DNA from: Desulfobacterales bacterium
GTDB taxonomy: Bacteria; Desulfobacterota; Desulfobacteria; Desulfobacterales; UBA5852
DNA: 52,160 nucleotides
Reading direction: 5' to 3'
Assembly: GCA_030066455.1 (NCBI GenBank)
Contig: JASJBQ010000021.1
Location: 1 to 52,160, forward strand
Part shown: positions 1-8,790 of the stretch, piece by piece
How positions within the stretch are numbered: the stretch's first letter is position 1
How the letters are laid out: the number at the start of each line of letters is the position of its first letter
Program-made: the position numbers and the translations under genes
The notes under the pieces: generated by a model
What the model was told of the DNA's origin: nothing
The model's database searches: none
What the model saw: only the letters and a program-made list of their open reading frames with translations

Positions 1-214
1 TTTTTCCCATGAGCCTCATTGTTCGTAATTTTTGTTTTGGCCGTTGGCCGGGATCTATATTAACCTTAAATAAATAGCAATATCCGCTTTGAAAGTAAAC
101 CTAAGTTGAAAACCTGGGCCGCATGAATCCAACCGATCAGAGGCATTAAGTGACCACCGCTACAAACCGAGGTTTATACGCGGGCTGAGACGTATCCGGC
201 ATCAACGGCATAAA
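1..214. other. AT-rich left edge, no gene recognised
   Basis: This stretch lies downstream of the radical SAM gene that ends at 215. I see no convincing coding frame, tRNA or U-tract hairpin in it. It may contain the 3' flank of a gene outside the window. Confidence 0.4.
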
Positions 215-1336
215 TTAACTCAGGTGGCACAGCTTGATTGCACGCTGGTCGAGCCGATCCGCCAAAGCGCCCTGGGCACCACCGGTAAGATCCAGGGTCC
301 GTTCCCAGACGTCCCTGCTTTCCATGCAGAAATAAACAGCCGCCTCTGGCGCCCGTGAACGGATTGCTTTGATTATCGAACGGTAGATTTTGGTTCGTAA
401 TGGTTTGAAATATCGCATTTTTCCATCCAACCCGTGGATGAACTCGCCATAGACGATGTCTGACTCTGGGAACCGGCGCTGAATGACCTGTTTCAAGGGT
501 GGCACGCATCGAAAGGTGCCCAGACTGATCCAGGCGATATTCACAGGATCGATCCGGTCGAACAGTTGGGCGACAACAGCCGTATACGCATCTTCAGCAC
601 CCTCTTGGATAATAATCGGGTCGAAATGAAAAGCCAGCGGATAGCCCCATGCCTGGCAGCGGGCAGCGGCTTCCAGACGGGACTGCAAAGAAGCCGTTCC
701 GATCTCATTCGTCGCAATAACCGCTTCGGTATTCAATGACCAAGCGATGATTGTTTTACGATTGTGGTCGAGGTGCTCAAGTTCGCCGATATTGTCCGTT
801 TTGGTCTTGAGTTCCAGGGCGACTCGGTTTTGGCGGCCGAACCGATGCACGAGTTTCTCAACCATGGGGGTCCAGCCGCTCCAGATCAGGCTGTCGGTAT
901 ACTCGCCAGTGCCGATGCGTCGAAAAGCGGTTGTGCTGAAAAAGTGCGTCAATTCAGCGTCCATGACATCGTGGTTGACGAAATACTGGAGAACGGGGGG
1001 GTGAAAAAAGGTCTGCAGGATGCAATAGGCGCAATCCATGGGGCAATAGGTACCAACATGCAGGATCATGTAGCGACAGCATTGATAGTGTCTGGTCCCC
1101 GGGCAACTTCGTAAAAACCGCCCCCTGTTCTGGGTCAGGAATAACACCTTCTTACCAGCCGCAATCGGTTCATCCGCTTGATTGACGAATTCAAACACCT
1201 CTTCGGGCGGGCACACTTTTTTGATTGGTGTGTTGATTCGGGACGCAATCGACTTTGTCTGCGGATCGTTTTCAACCGCGGGATCAACAAAGACATGTTG
1301 AATCTGGGGGATGAAATGCTCTGGACGCTTTGACAT
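215..1336 (-). CDS. SPL-like radical SAM protein
   Basis: The 373-residue product carries the radical SAM cluster motif C-x3-C-x2-C (CPMDCAYC, Cys98/102/105), preceded by the phrase ILHVGTY. This arrangement is typical of the spore photoproduct lyase (SPL/SplB) family, whose members cleave SAM at a [4Fe-4S] cluster to repair a thymine dimer in spores. The length is right for the family. The likely host does not sporulate, so the substrate is uncertain: a DNA photoproduct is possible but not shown. The gene follows a TetR regulator on the same strand with a 139-base gap and may be co-transcribed with it. The ATG at 1336 is the first sensible start; its ribosome site is weak. Confidence 0.85.
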   Translation of the reverse strand: MSKRPEHFIPQIQHVFVDPAVENDPQTKSIASRINTPIKKVCPPEEVFEFVNQADEPIAAGKKVLFLTQNRGRFLRSCPGTRHYQCCRYMILHVGTYCPMDCAYCILQTFFHPPVLQYFVNHDVMDAELTHFFSTTAFRRIGTGEYTDSLIWSGWTPMVEKLVHRFGRQNRVALELKTKTDNIGELEHLDHNRKTIIAWSLNTEAVIATNEIGTASLQSRLEAAARCQAWGYPLAFHFDPIIIQEGAEDAYTAVVAQLFDRIDPVNIAWISLGTFRCVPPLKQVIQRRFPESDIVYGEFIHGLDGKMRYFKPLRTKIYRSIIKAIRSRAPEAAVYFCMESRDVWERTLDLTGGAQGALADRLDQRAIKLCHLS

Positions 1337-1475
1337 GGCTGCTGACTTTCATGGCGCTGGGAATGGTTCGCGGGCTCCCCGCTGCACGGCCTTGCTTGGA
1401 GGAGTTCGTGGCGCTCCACCTCGGCATTAATGGACGCGAAGGCGTTCTATCATGGAACGGAAGACGAGAAAAGAA

Positions 1476-2105
1476 CTAGCGGGCAATGCCACGCGAGAAG
1501 ATTTCAAAAGCGGTATCGAAGGCGGGATGCACCGGCGCATTCTGGTCGTTTATGATCCGTTTGCTTTCTTCCCAGAGGACGATGCCGGAAAAAAGGGCCC
1601 ACATGACATTGGACAAATCCTTGGGGGCCTTTTCAATAAAGACCTGGCCCGAAATGCCCTCTTCGAAAATATGGGATATGATATCGATCGTTTGTTGAGA
1701 CAGATCACGAATGCGTGTCAGCACCGGTTCCGATAGGTTTTTCAGGATGTCGCTGGATTGCAGATGGAAGAGACTGACAAGGATCAGGGGGTCGAATTCA
1801 TAGACCTCAAACAACGTTTGTTTCAGGAGCTCAATGCGGCGTTGAGGACTTTGGGATTCTTTGACGTATACGCGTTTGAGCTTGTTGTACAGATGGTTGA
1901 GAATTTCAACGGAAAGCGAAGCATACAGTTCATCCTTGTTCTTGAAATACAGATAGAGCGTGCCGGGACTGAGTTCGGCTTCGCGTGCAATGTCCTCCAT
2001 CGTTGTCTTGGTGAAACCCTTGATGGAAAACACTTTCTTGGCAGCAATCATGATCTGACGCCGCCTGCGCTTACGCTCACGCCGCTTGCGTTCCTGTATA
2101 CCCAT
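1476..2105 (-). CDS. TetR/AcrR family transcriptional regulator
   Basis: The 209-residue protein has a very basic N-terminus followed by a classical TetR helix-turn-helix (about residues 18-65: AAKKVFSIKGF, TTMEDIAREAELSPGTLYLY, FKNKDEL). The C-terminal ligand-binding half is not diagnostic. It lies immediately upstream of the radical SAM gene on the same strand, so it may control itself and that gene. The leader is AT-rich and holds a promoter and a palindrome (separate entries), but no clear Shine-Dalgarno sequence precedes the ATG. A start at the internal Met19 would remove part of the basic arm and is less likely. Confidence 0.9.
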   Translation of the reverse strand: MGIQERKRRERKRRRRQIMIAAKKVFSIKGFTKTTMEDIAREAELSPGTLYLYFKNKDELYASLSVEILNHLYNKLKRVYVKESQSPQRRIELLKQTLFEVYEFDPLILVSLFHLQSSDILKNLSEPVLTRIRDLSQQTIDIISHIFEEGISGQVFIEKAPKDLSNVMWALFSGIVLWEESKRIINDQNAPVHPAFDTAFEIFSRGIAR

Positions 2106-2130
2106 AATTAAATGAATTTTATTTATAGAT

Positions 2131-2166
2131 TGTATAGCCTTACATTTATTTGACTTTCAATGTCAA
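2131..2166 (-). promoter_or_regulatory. Promoter and palindromic operator candidate for the tetR gene
   Basis: On the minus strand TTGAAA (2155-2160) and TATACA (2131-2136) are separated by 18 bases, and the -10 box lies about 25 bases before the tetR ATG. The perfect inverted repeat TTGAC-N7-GTCAA (2150-2166) covers the -35 box. That is where an autorepressor of the TetR family would be expected to bind. This is inference from spacing only. Confidence 0.45.
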
Positions 2167-2353
2167 TATTTATTTATATTTAGTTATTGGGCACGTCCCA
2201 ATCGAAGTGTTTCACTGCCGGTGATAGCAGGCGATAGGTTTTAATCCCCATCAGGTTGGATGGAGTGAGATGCCAACGGTGGGCGCAAATATCGTTGCCC
2301 TGCTTGTCAAGTCTGGACGGTCCAAACCGGCCCGTTTGGCTGGCGACCCGAAT

Positions 2354-3316
2354 TTATTTTAAAAATAGTTCCGAAATCGCTGGATTTTGGATCGCATGTC
2401 CGAGTTTGCGGTGGGCGCGGTTTAAGTCGTCAATCGTCTTAAAACGCAGCGAAAGGGTGTAGATGAGGCCTTCAAAGCCTTCAGGATGGTCAATCCGCAT
2501 GTGCGGGCCGAGCTTCAGTTTGCTGAGCGCCGTTTGGTAGCGCCTCTCGGCAGCGGACAGGTTTGGAAAACACAAATTCCTCAAATATTTACGTATATCG
2601 GCCGTTTTCGAGTTGCCATCCCGTTCACGATCATCGACTAGCGCCCGTATGCGATTGTCGCGGAGCACCGCGGCTACGGACGTGCCGTCGCGGCCGGCAA
2701 TATCTTGTGCCAAATTGAGGATATCCCTTTGCTTGCCGACGCTCATGGGGATCCGTGTGAAAAGAGCGTGCACAGCCTCCCGGTCGTCACCTGGCATGGC
2801 ACCGAGGGCCAAGGCGATACCAGGGCCAATGGACCCCTCGACGATGGCGGTCTGCAATTTATCTTCGAGCTGGTTCAAACCCAAAAGCCGCGCGATCATT
2901 TTGCGGGTGGCGGGCAAGCCCAACCGCTCCATTTCGCCCAGGAGGTCTTCTTCCGCTGCGCACAGGTTTTTCAGCCGATTTACGGCGCGGGCGGATTCGA
3001 CCAGATTGAGCGCACGCTGGGAGTTGTTTTCGATGATGGCGATGCGAAGGCAGTCTAACGGCGTCAGATGATCCGCCAGCAGACGCGCGGCGATGGCGTT
3101 GTGTCCGGTCTGGATGCAGGCCTTAACCCGCCGGAATCCGCTGACGATGATCCAATCAGCGCCACGCCGCTGCAACGCCGGTGGAACCAGCAATCCGTTG
3201 TCGCGTATGGATCGAAACAGTGAGGGCTTGTCGTGTGTCGTTGAAATCCGAAATGAGCGGTCGGTTGGATTTATCGCTTTCAGCGCTACCGTGGCGATTT
3301 CATATTCCATGCGCAT
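2354..3316 (-). CDS. ParB-like N-terminal domain protein (orphan)
   Basis: The 320-residue protein has a ParB/Spo0J-type N-terminal nucleotide-binding domain. Visible are a box like GERRxRA (SGFRRVKAC, about residues 58-66) and the IENN-x-QR-x-LN-x-VESARA stretch (about 94-111), followed by a helical region with a possible helix-turn-helix ([19 protein letters not shown]). No parA lies nearby, so a role in chromosome partition is not supported. The start overlaps the end of purC by 17 bases; a second in-frame ATG at 3310 overlaps by 11. No Shine-Dalgarno sequence favours either, so coupling to purC translation is likely. The C-terminal third is not recognised. Confidence 0.8.
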   Translation of the reverse strand: MRMEYEIATVALKAINPTDRSFRISTTHDKPSLFRSIRDNGLLVPPALQRRGADWIIVSGFRRVKACIQTGHNAIAARLLADHLTPLDCLRIAIIENNSQRALNLVESARAVNRLKNLCAAEEDLLGEMERLGLPATRKMIARLLGLNQLEDKLQTAIVEGSIGPGIALALGAMPGDDREAVHALFTRIPMSVGKQRDILNLAQDIAGRDGTSVAAVLRDNRIRALVDDRERDGNSKTADIRKYLRNLCFPNLSAAERRYQTALSKLKLGPHMRIDHPEGFEGLIYTLSLRFKTIDDLNRAHRKLGHAIQNPAISELFLK

Positions 3317-4196
3317 CGCCGGTCAACAACGTCAAGGCTTCGAGGTATTTGGACCGCGTACCGTTGATGACTTCTTCGGGCAATCGGGGACCGGGTGGCG
3401 TCTTGGCGAATTTGATCGAGGTCAGGTAGTCACGCACATACTGCTTGTCGAAGCTGGGTTGGGCACCGCCGGGACGGTAGCTGGAATCGGGCCAGAAACG
3501 CGAGGAATCCGGGGTTAAAACCTCGTCAATCAGGATGAGCTTGCCGTTGTCCAGTCCAAATTCGAATTTGGTATCGGCAATAATGATCCCTTTGCGTTTA
3601 GCGAGTGAAACCCCCTGGCGGTAAATGGCCAAACTGAGGTCACGCGCCGCTGCGGCTAAATCCTGACCGACACGGTCGACCATTTCGGCAAAGCTGATAT
3701 TGATATCGTGCTTGCCGAGTTCTTCTTTGGTGGAGGGGGTGAATATCGGTTCGGGCAGTTGATCGGATTCGACGAGGCCCGGCGGCAATTTGATCCCGCA
3801 GACGTCACCCGTTTGCTGGTATGATTTCCAGCCGGACCCCGAAAGATACCCCCTTACGACGCATTCAATCGGCAGGACCTCAACCTTTTTCACCAGCATG
3901 CTGCGGCCGCGCAGCGCTTCGGCATGCGGTTGGCAGGCTGCCGGAAAGTCTTGGACCTCATGGGCGACGAGGTGGTTGGGAACCAGGTTCGCCATTTGTT
4001 CGAACCAGAAAAGCGAAATCTGCGTAAGAATTTTGCCCTTATCGGGGATGGGGTCGGGCATAATGACGTCGAAGGCCGATATGCGGTCGGTGGCCACCAT
4101 CAGAAGATAATCGCCCAGATCGTACAGGTCGCGGACTTTGCCTTTCTTCAGCAGTTCAAGTCCGTCCAAGTTGGTTTCAAAAACGGGTTTTGGCAT
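3300..4196 (-). CDS. purC: Phosphoribosylaminoimidazole-succinocarboxamide synthase (SAICAR synthetase)
   Basis: PurC joins CAIR and aspartate with ATP in de novo purine synthesis, in the cytosol. The 298-residue product has the family signatures [20 protein letters not shown] and ISAFDVIMP near the N-terminus, and [12 protein letters not shown] and [13 protein letters not shown] in the second half. The length fits the longer bacterial/yeast-like PurC form. AGGAG lies three bases before the ATG (AGGAGATCATG). It is followed, with overlap, by a ParB-like gene and preceded by an 86-base gap that holds a strong hairpin. No other pur gene is present in the window. Confidence 0.97.
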   Translation of the reverse strand: MPKPVFETNLDGLELLKKGKVRDLYDLGDYLLMVATDRISAFDVIMPDPIPDKGKILTQISLFWFEQMANLVPNHLVAHEVQDFPAACQPHAEALRGRSMLVKKVEVLPIECVVRGYLSGSGWKSYQQTGDVCGIKLPPGLVESDQLPEPIFTPSTKEELGKHDINISFAEMVDRVGQDLAAAARDLSLAIYRQGVSLAKRKGIIIADTKFEFGLDNGKLILIDEVLTPDSSRFWPDSSYRPGGAQPSFDKQYVRDYLTSIKFAKTPPGPRLPEEVINGTRSKYLEALTLLTGDAHGI

Positions 4197-4236
4197 GATC
4201 TCCTCTTCAACTGGGATTGGGGCGTGTTCCTCGGTG

Positions 4237-4257
4237 AAGGGCGCAACTCGCGCCCTT
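4237..4257. repeat. Perfect 8-bp hairpin between the pilZ-type gene and purC
   Basis: AAGGGCGC and GCGCCCTT pair perfectly around a five-base loop. It lies between the end of the PilZ gene and the start of purC. On the minus strand no T-run follows, so it is not a standard intrinsic terminator; it could be an mRNA-stabilising or attenuating stem. Confidence 0.5.
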
Positions 4258-4282
4258 GCTTTTACAAAGCCGGCGGGCGTGT

Positions 4283-4639
4283 TCAGGGCTTTTTCTTTTG
4301 GGTCAGTGTTCGGAACTTGGTGATGAATTCGCGGATGGCGTCGATGCCTTCGTCACCGATGTCCGTAAATTTAATGCCCATTTCGAATTTCCCGGTTTCG
4401 CCGTTCAGCAGATGGATCACTTTGCCCCGAATGTCGACCAGCTCTTCCTCGATGCCCACCGTCAGGCTGACGGTCTGGTCGGATTGAATCGGAAAATGCG
4501 TCTCAAGAAGAATTCCGGACTCGGAGACATTCAAAGTCCGCCCGATCGCTTGCCGGACCTGGTTTTCCTTGTCGTTGATGGCGATATGGGACAAGTTAAG
4601 GGCATTGATGCGTTTGTGTTTTCTCTTTTCAGTGGTCAT
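4283..4639 (-). CDS. PilZ domain protein, c-di-GMP motifs intact
   Basis: This 118-residue single-domain protein shows both c-di-GMP contact motifs of PilZ domains: R-x3-R (Arg6/Arg10 in KRKHKR) and N-x-S-x2-G (NVSESG, about residues 37-42). It should therefore be able to bind c-di-GMP. It lies 59 bases downstream of the DUF4388/cyclic-nucleotide-domain gene and in line with mglA, so it is probably a receptor for the same surface-behaviour or polarity module. That role is inferred from neighbours. The C-terminus is rich in Lys. Confidence 0.9.
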   Translation of the reverse strand: MTTEKRKHKRINALNLSHIAINDKENQVRQAIGRTLNVSESGILLETHFPIQSDQTVSLTVGIEEELVDIRGKVIHLLNGETGKFEMGIKFTDIGDEGIDAIREFITKFRTLTQKKKP

Positions 4640-4698
4640 TGGCGTCTCCCGGTAATAAGGGAAGGTTTCAGCCTGCCGCCGTTATACGCAGTTGGGGG

Positions 4699-5889
4699 TC
4701 ACGAAGCGGCCGCCTTTTTTTGGGATTTCTTCTTAAAATCGCATACCACCATCGCTGTGGCCAAGATGCAGGTTGAGATATTCTCGAGGATATTTTGGAA
4801 GGTTGACGACAACTGCTCATATTCGCTGGTAAGGACTTGGCGGTCCAGTTTCGTGACCTTTAGATTTTGATCTCCCATCACAATGGCGGATTCGGGTTCC
4901 AGGCCCATATCCAAAAAAGAAATCGGTCCGATCACATCACCCTTTTCAAGACGGCTGACCAGCGGGACGACACCCTCCTGGGTTTTACGCACAATCGAGG
5001 CCTGTCCCCCCGTAATCACGAAGGCTTTGTCGTCATTCTTGCCTTCCATCATCACCGGACGGCGGCCTTGCAGCAACTGCTTCGATTCATCTTTCCGGAA
5101 GTGGGCGTTGACGGCATTCTGCATCACATCGTCAAAGCGCTTGTCGATGCTGCGGACGAGATTCTTGAACTCGGTGGACATACGGCCGAGTTCACTCCCC
5201 AGCCCCTGCGAGTCCAACATGCCCAACTGGACACTGCCGACGGCCGTGGCGGTTACATTGCGCACACTGTCGTCCGAAAACAGTGAACTCAGACTGCCAA
5301 TGAACGCGCCGTCACTGATTTGCAGAAACTTGGCCGTGCCATCGGACGTTGTCTTGGACAGCTCGACCGTGCCCTCCAGGATCACCCAGATCCAGTTGCC
5401 ATGATTACCCTCGATGATGATTTCCTCACCATCAAAGAACTCTTCCTCATCGACAACGTGCAGATAATCTACCAGGGGGCCCTTGATGATGGGGATCGAT
5501 GACTTTTTCCTGTCGGGCTTGGTGGATGATTTTTCGAAGGCCACCGGCTCCAGGCGCTCGATTTCGCCGTCGTCCAACTTGCGGAGACCGTCAAGGATGA
5601 TCTCCATCCGGCTTTTCTTGATGGTCGTCTTCCCGTCATAGCCCTCTTCGCTGAACGTGAATTCGCCTTCAGACCATCCAAAAAGTGAAAAAATCGCATC
5701 CAGTCCGGTCCGTTTGTCGTTCACCGCATGCACGGGATTGCCCTTGGCAAAAAAGATGACCCCGGGCTCGGAGGCGTATTTGTTCGTGATCCTCAAAACG
5801 CCGGAGCTTGTATTGGAGCCCAACAGCTGGAGCAACTCAGCCAAGCTGAGGAAGCTTAAATTGCCGGAAAGGACAGGTTTGATTGCCAT
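4699..5889 (-). CDS. DUF4388 protein with two cyclic-nucleotide-binding-like domains
   Basis: The 396-residue protein begins with a DUF4388/PATAN-type domain (about residues 5-100; LSGNLSFLSLAELLQLLG, then GVLRI). Two CAP_ED-like beta-barrels follow at about 140-245 and 265-370. The phosphate-binding cassettes are degenerate. In the first the usual G-E is G-S (GAFIGSLSSL), though an Arg remains (VRNVTATA). In the second both the Glu and the Arg are gone (GPISFLDM, then EPESAIV). Canonical cAMP or cGMP binding is thus doubtful. The gene starts nine bases after mglA ends, so an operon and a physical link to MglA are likely. No membrane segment is visible. Confidence 0.85.
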   Translation of the reverse strand: MAIKPVLSGNLSFLSLAELLQLLGSNTSSGVLRITNKYASEPGVIFFAKGNPVHAVNDKRTGLDAIFSLFGWSEGEFTFSEEGYDGKTTIKKSRMEIILDGLRKLDDGEIERLEPVAFEKSSTKPDRKKSSIPIIKGPLVDYLHVVDEEEFFDGEEIIIEGNHGNWIWVILEGTVELSKTTSDGTAKFLQISDGAFIGSLSSLFSDDSVRNVTATAVGSVQLGMLDSQGLGSELGRMSTEFKNLVRSIDKRFDDVMQNAVNAHFRKDESKQLLQGRRPVMMEGKNDDKAFVITGGQASIVRKTQEGVVPLVSRLEKGDVIGPISFLDMGLEPESAIVMGDQNLKVTKLDRQVLTSEYEQLSSTFQNILENISTCILATAMVVCDFKKKSQKKAAAS

Positions 5890-5898
5890 AAGCCTTAT

Positions 5899-6513
5899 CT
5901 ACTTCGCCCACTTCAACTCCTTCTGCAAATGCAGAAGAGTCAATTTCAAACAATCCGTTATCGTCTTGGCAACGCCCTGGCCGCTAATGGCCGCGGCGGC
6001 ATGCGACGGCGCTTTCAGTTGGCGGTTGAGGTCATGCTCCATTTGCGCAATCGGCATCAGGGGAATGCCCTCTTCTTCCAGATCGCGTTTGTTGTATTGC
6101 ATCACCAAGGGGATTTTGAAGATACTCGACCCATACGACTTCAGATTTTCATGCAGATCTTTAAGCGACAGCATATTCTTTTCGCGGCGCACTTCCAGGG
6201 AATCGGCAACGAAAACGACGCCGTCCACTTCTTTTAATACCAGCTTGCGAGTCGAGCTGTATTGCACCTGGCCCGGCACGGTGTACAACTGGACTTTGAC
6301 GTCACACCCCTTGATCTTGCCAAGACCCATCGGAAGAAAATCGAAAAAGAGCGTCCGGTCGCCTTCGGTGTCGATGGACACCATCTCACCCGACACCTGT
6401 TTTTTGTAGGTCTTGAATATGTGCTCCAGATTGGTGGTCTTACCGCAACGCCCCGGTCCGTAATACACGATTTTGCATTCGATTTCCCGCTTTTTAAAAT
6501 TGAAGGTCGCCAT
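5899..6513 (-). CDS. mglA: MglA-type small Ras-like GTPase
   Basis: The 204-residue protein has a P-loop GPGRCGKTT (about residues 19-27), a G3 segment TVPGQVQY and a G4 segment NKRDL. Thr in place of the usual G3 Asp (TVPG) is characteristic of MglA from Myxococcus and relatives, where the GTPase sets cell polarity and drives gliding or type IV pilus switching at the pole. MglA normally works with its Roadblock GAP, MglB. No Roadblock protein is encoded in the window. It is flanked closely by a TPR protein upstream (33 bases) and the DUF4388/CNB protein downstream (nine bases). Confidence 0.92.
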   Translation of the reverse strand: MATFNFKKREIECKIVYYGPGRCGKTTNLEHIFKTYKKQVSGEMVSIDTEGDRTLFFDFLPMGLGKIKGCDVKVQLYTVPGQVQYSSTRKLVLKEVDGVVFVADSLEVRREKNMLSLKDLHENLKSYGSSIFKIPLVMQYNKRDLEEEGIPLMPIAQMEHDLNRQLKAPSHAAAAISGQGVAKTITDCLKLTLLHLQKELKWAK

Positions 6514-6546
6514 TCAAGTCAGCTCCAGGGCAGCGTACACAGTCGG

Positions 6547-7551
6547 TTAAGTCGTTAAAATCGTAATATCAAGGCTGTAGTCGCCTTCTTTCGGACCGGA
6601 CTTAATTCGGGTTTTGGAGGTTACCACCCCGGACCCGTTCAGGATCGCAATCGGGGAGAAAAACTGCATTTCCGGCAGTTTGGTCCCGGCCTTCAATTCG
6701 CGCAGAAGGGTTTTTTCCGTATTGGGAATAATCAAGTTAATCGAATTGCCTGTCTGGAAACTGACGTCGAATTCGAACATCTGCCCTTTGGATCCGGTGG
6801 CCGGCAGCTGGATACCGACGGAGTTGATATCCAGGAACTCTTCTTCATGCAATTCGAGTTCGCTCTCGAAATCGACCGATTCGGCCTCGACTTCATCCAC
6901 AAAATCGCCCGATAGGTCGTCGGCATTGGCGGATGCCGGGCCACCGTTTTCGATATCATCGACTTCTAAAACCGGGGTGCGTTCCGGCAGTTGGCAATCG
7001 TGGTCGAGCTTGCGCAGGCGGTTATCCAGAAAAAAGCGTATCTTCTTTAGCTCCACATCCTTGAAATTCTCATCCTCGACCCAGGCGGCGAAAAGCTTCA
7101 CGGCCTGATCCAAATCTTCGAGTTCGATGCAGCAGCGGATGATGTTCTTAGCCGCCGCGACGCGCACGGTTTCGTCTGCCAGAAGGCGGTCAAACTCCGC
7201 CAGGGCGCGGTCGAATTGGCCAAATTTGGCGAGGGCAATGGCCCCTTCAAGCTGACGCTGGCCGGCATCCTCGCCCTGGGCGCCGCTGAACAGGTTTTTG
7301 ATCAGATCCTGCTTCTGGTCGGAGACCTGGGGTTTGGTCGTGGCTTCGTTAATTTTGTTGATGGCTTGATTCAGCCCCATGACTTTCTTGACGATGCTCT
7401 GAATAAGCCCCTGGCTGTTGGCGATGTCGGCATTGGCTTTTAGTAATTCCGTGGCTTTTTTATACCGTTCCTTGGCTTCGTTCAGCAAGCCTTGTTGCTG
7501 ATAGAGATCGGCTTCCTTGAGCAGTTTCTTGATTTGTGCCGCTGCACCCAT
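6547..7551 (-). CDS. TPR-like protein with acidic linker and C-terminal beta domain
   Basis: This 334-residue protein has three visible parts. The first is an alpha-helical N-terminus with TPR-like pairs (EADLYQQQGLLNEAKERYKK; ALAKFGQFDRALAEFDRLL; CIELEDLDQAVKLF), about residues 5-170. The second is a strongly acidic linker, about 190-250. The third is a C-terminal stretch (about 255-334) that looks all-beta and carries GNSINLIIPN and GSGVVTSKTRI. The last part resembles the beta-barrel preceding PilZ in YcgR-type proteins, but I cannot confirm that. It is the first gene of the mglA run. GAGG lies eight bases before its ATG. It could be an adaptor or scaffold for MglA. Confidence 0.75.
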   Translation of the reverse strand: MGAAAQIKKLLKEADLYQQQGLLNEAKERYKKATELLKANADIANSQGLIQSIVKKVMGLNQAINKINEATTKPQVSDQKQDLIKNLFSGAQGEDAGQRQLEGAIALAKFGQFDRALAEFDRLLADETVRVAAAKNIIRCCIELEDLDQAVKLFAAWVEDENFKDVELKKIRFFLDNRLRKLDHDCQLPERTPVLEVDDIENGGPASANADDLSGDFVDEVEAESVDFESELELHEEEFLDINSVGIQLPATGSKGQMFEFDVSFQTGNSINLIIPNTEKTLLRELKAGTKLPEMQFFSPIAILNGSGVVTSKTRIKSGPKEGDYSLDITILTT

Positions 7552-7642
7552 TAAATAACCTCATCATATTCATCGGGGACGCCGGTCGGACGGATAAAAC
7601 GTTATATCCCTAAGAAACCAAAAGAGTTACGTCCACTAGACG

Positions 7643-7672
7643 GATATACTCGAATTTTAAAATAAATGTCAA
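7643..7672 (-). promoter_or_regulatory. Promoter candidate for the TPR-mglA-CNB-pilZ run
   Basis: On the minus strand a perfect TTGACA (7667-7672) and TATATC (7643-7648) are 18 bases apart in AT-rich DNA, about 90 bases before the ATG of the first gene at 7551. No other promoter of this quality is visible before that gene. Confidence 0.5.
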
Positions 7673-7695
7673 CAAGATCACCGGATATAAATCTA

Positions 7696-8740
<1,045 letters not shown>

Positions 8741-8790
8741 TCTGGCCCGCGTGGCCTCGGGTCGCCCTAGCGGTCCTTATATTGGATGGC

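Noticed and set aside
2187..2201. Inverted repeat TTGGG-N5-CCCAA between the parB-like and tetR genes
   Set aside because: Short, without a neighbouring promoter or T-run; not above what chance gives in a spacer of this size.
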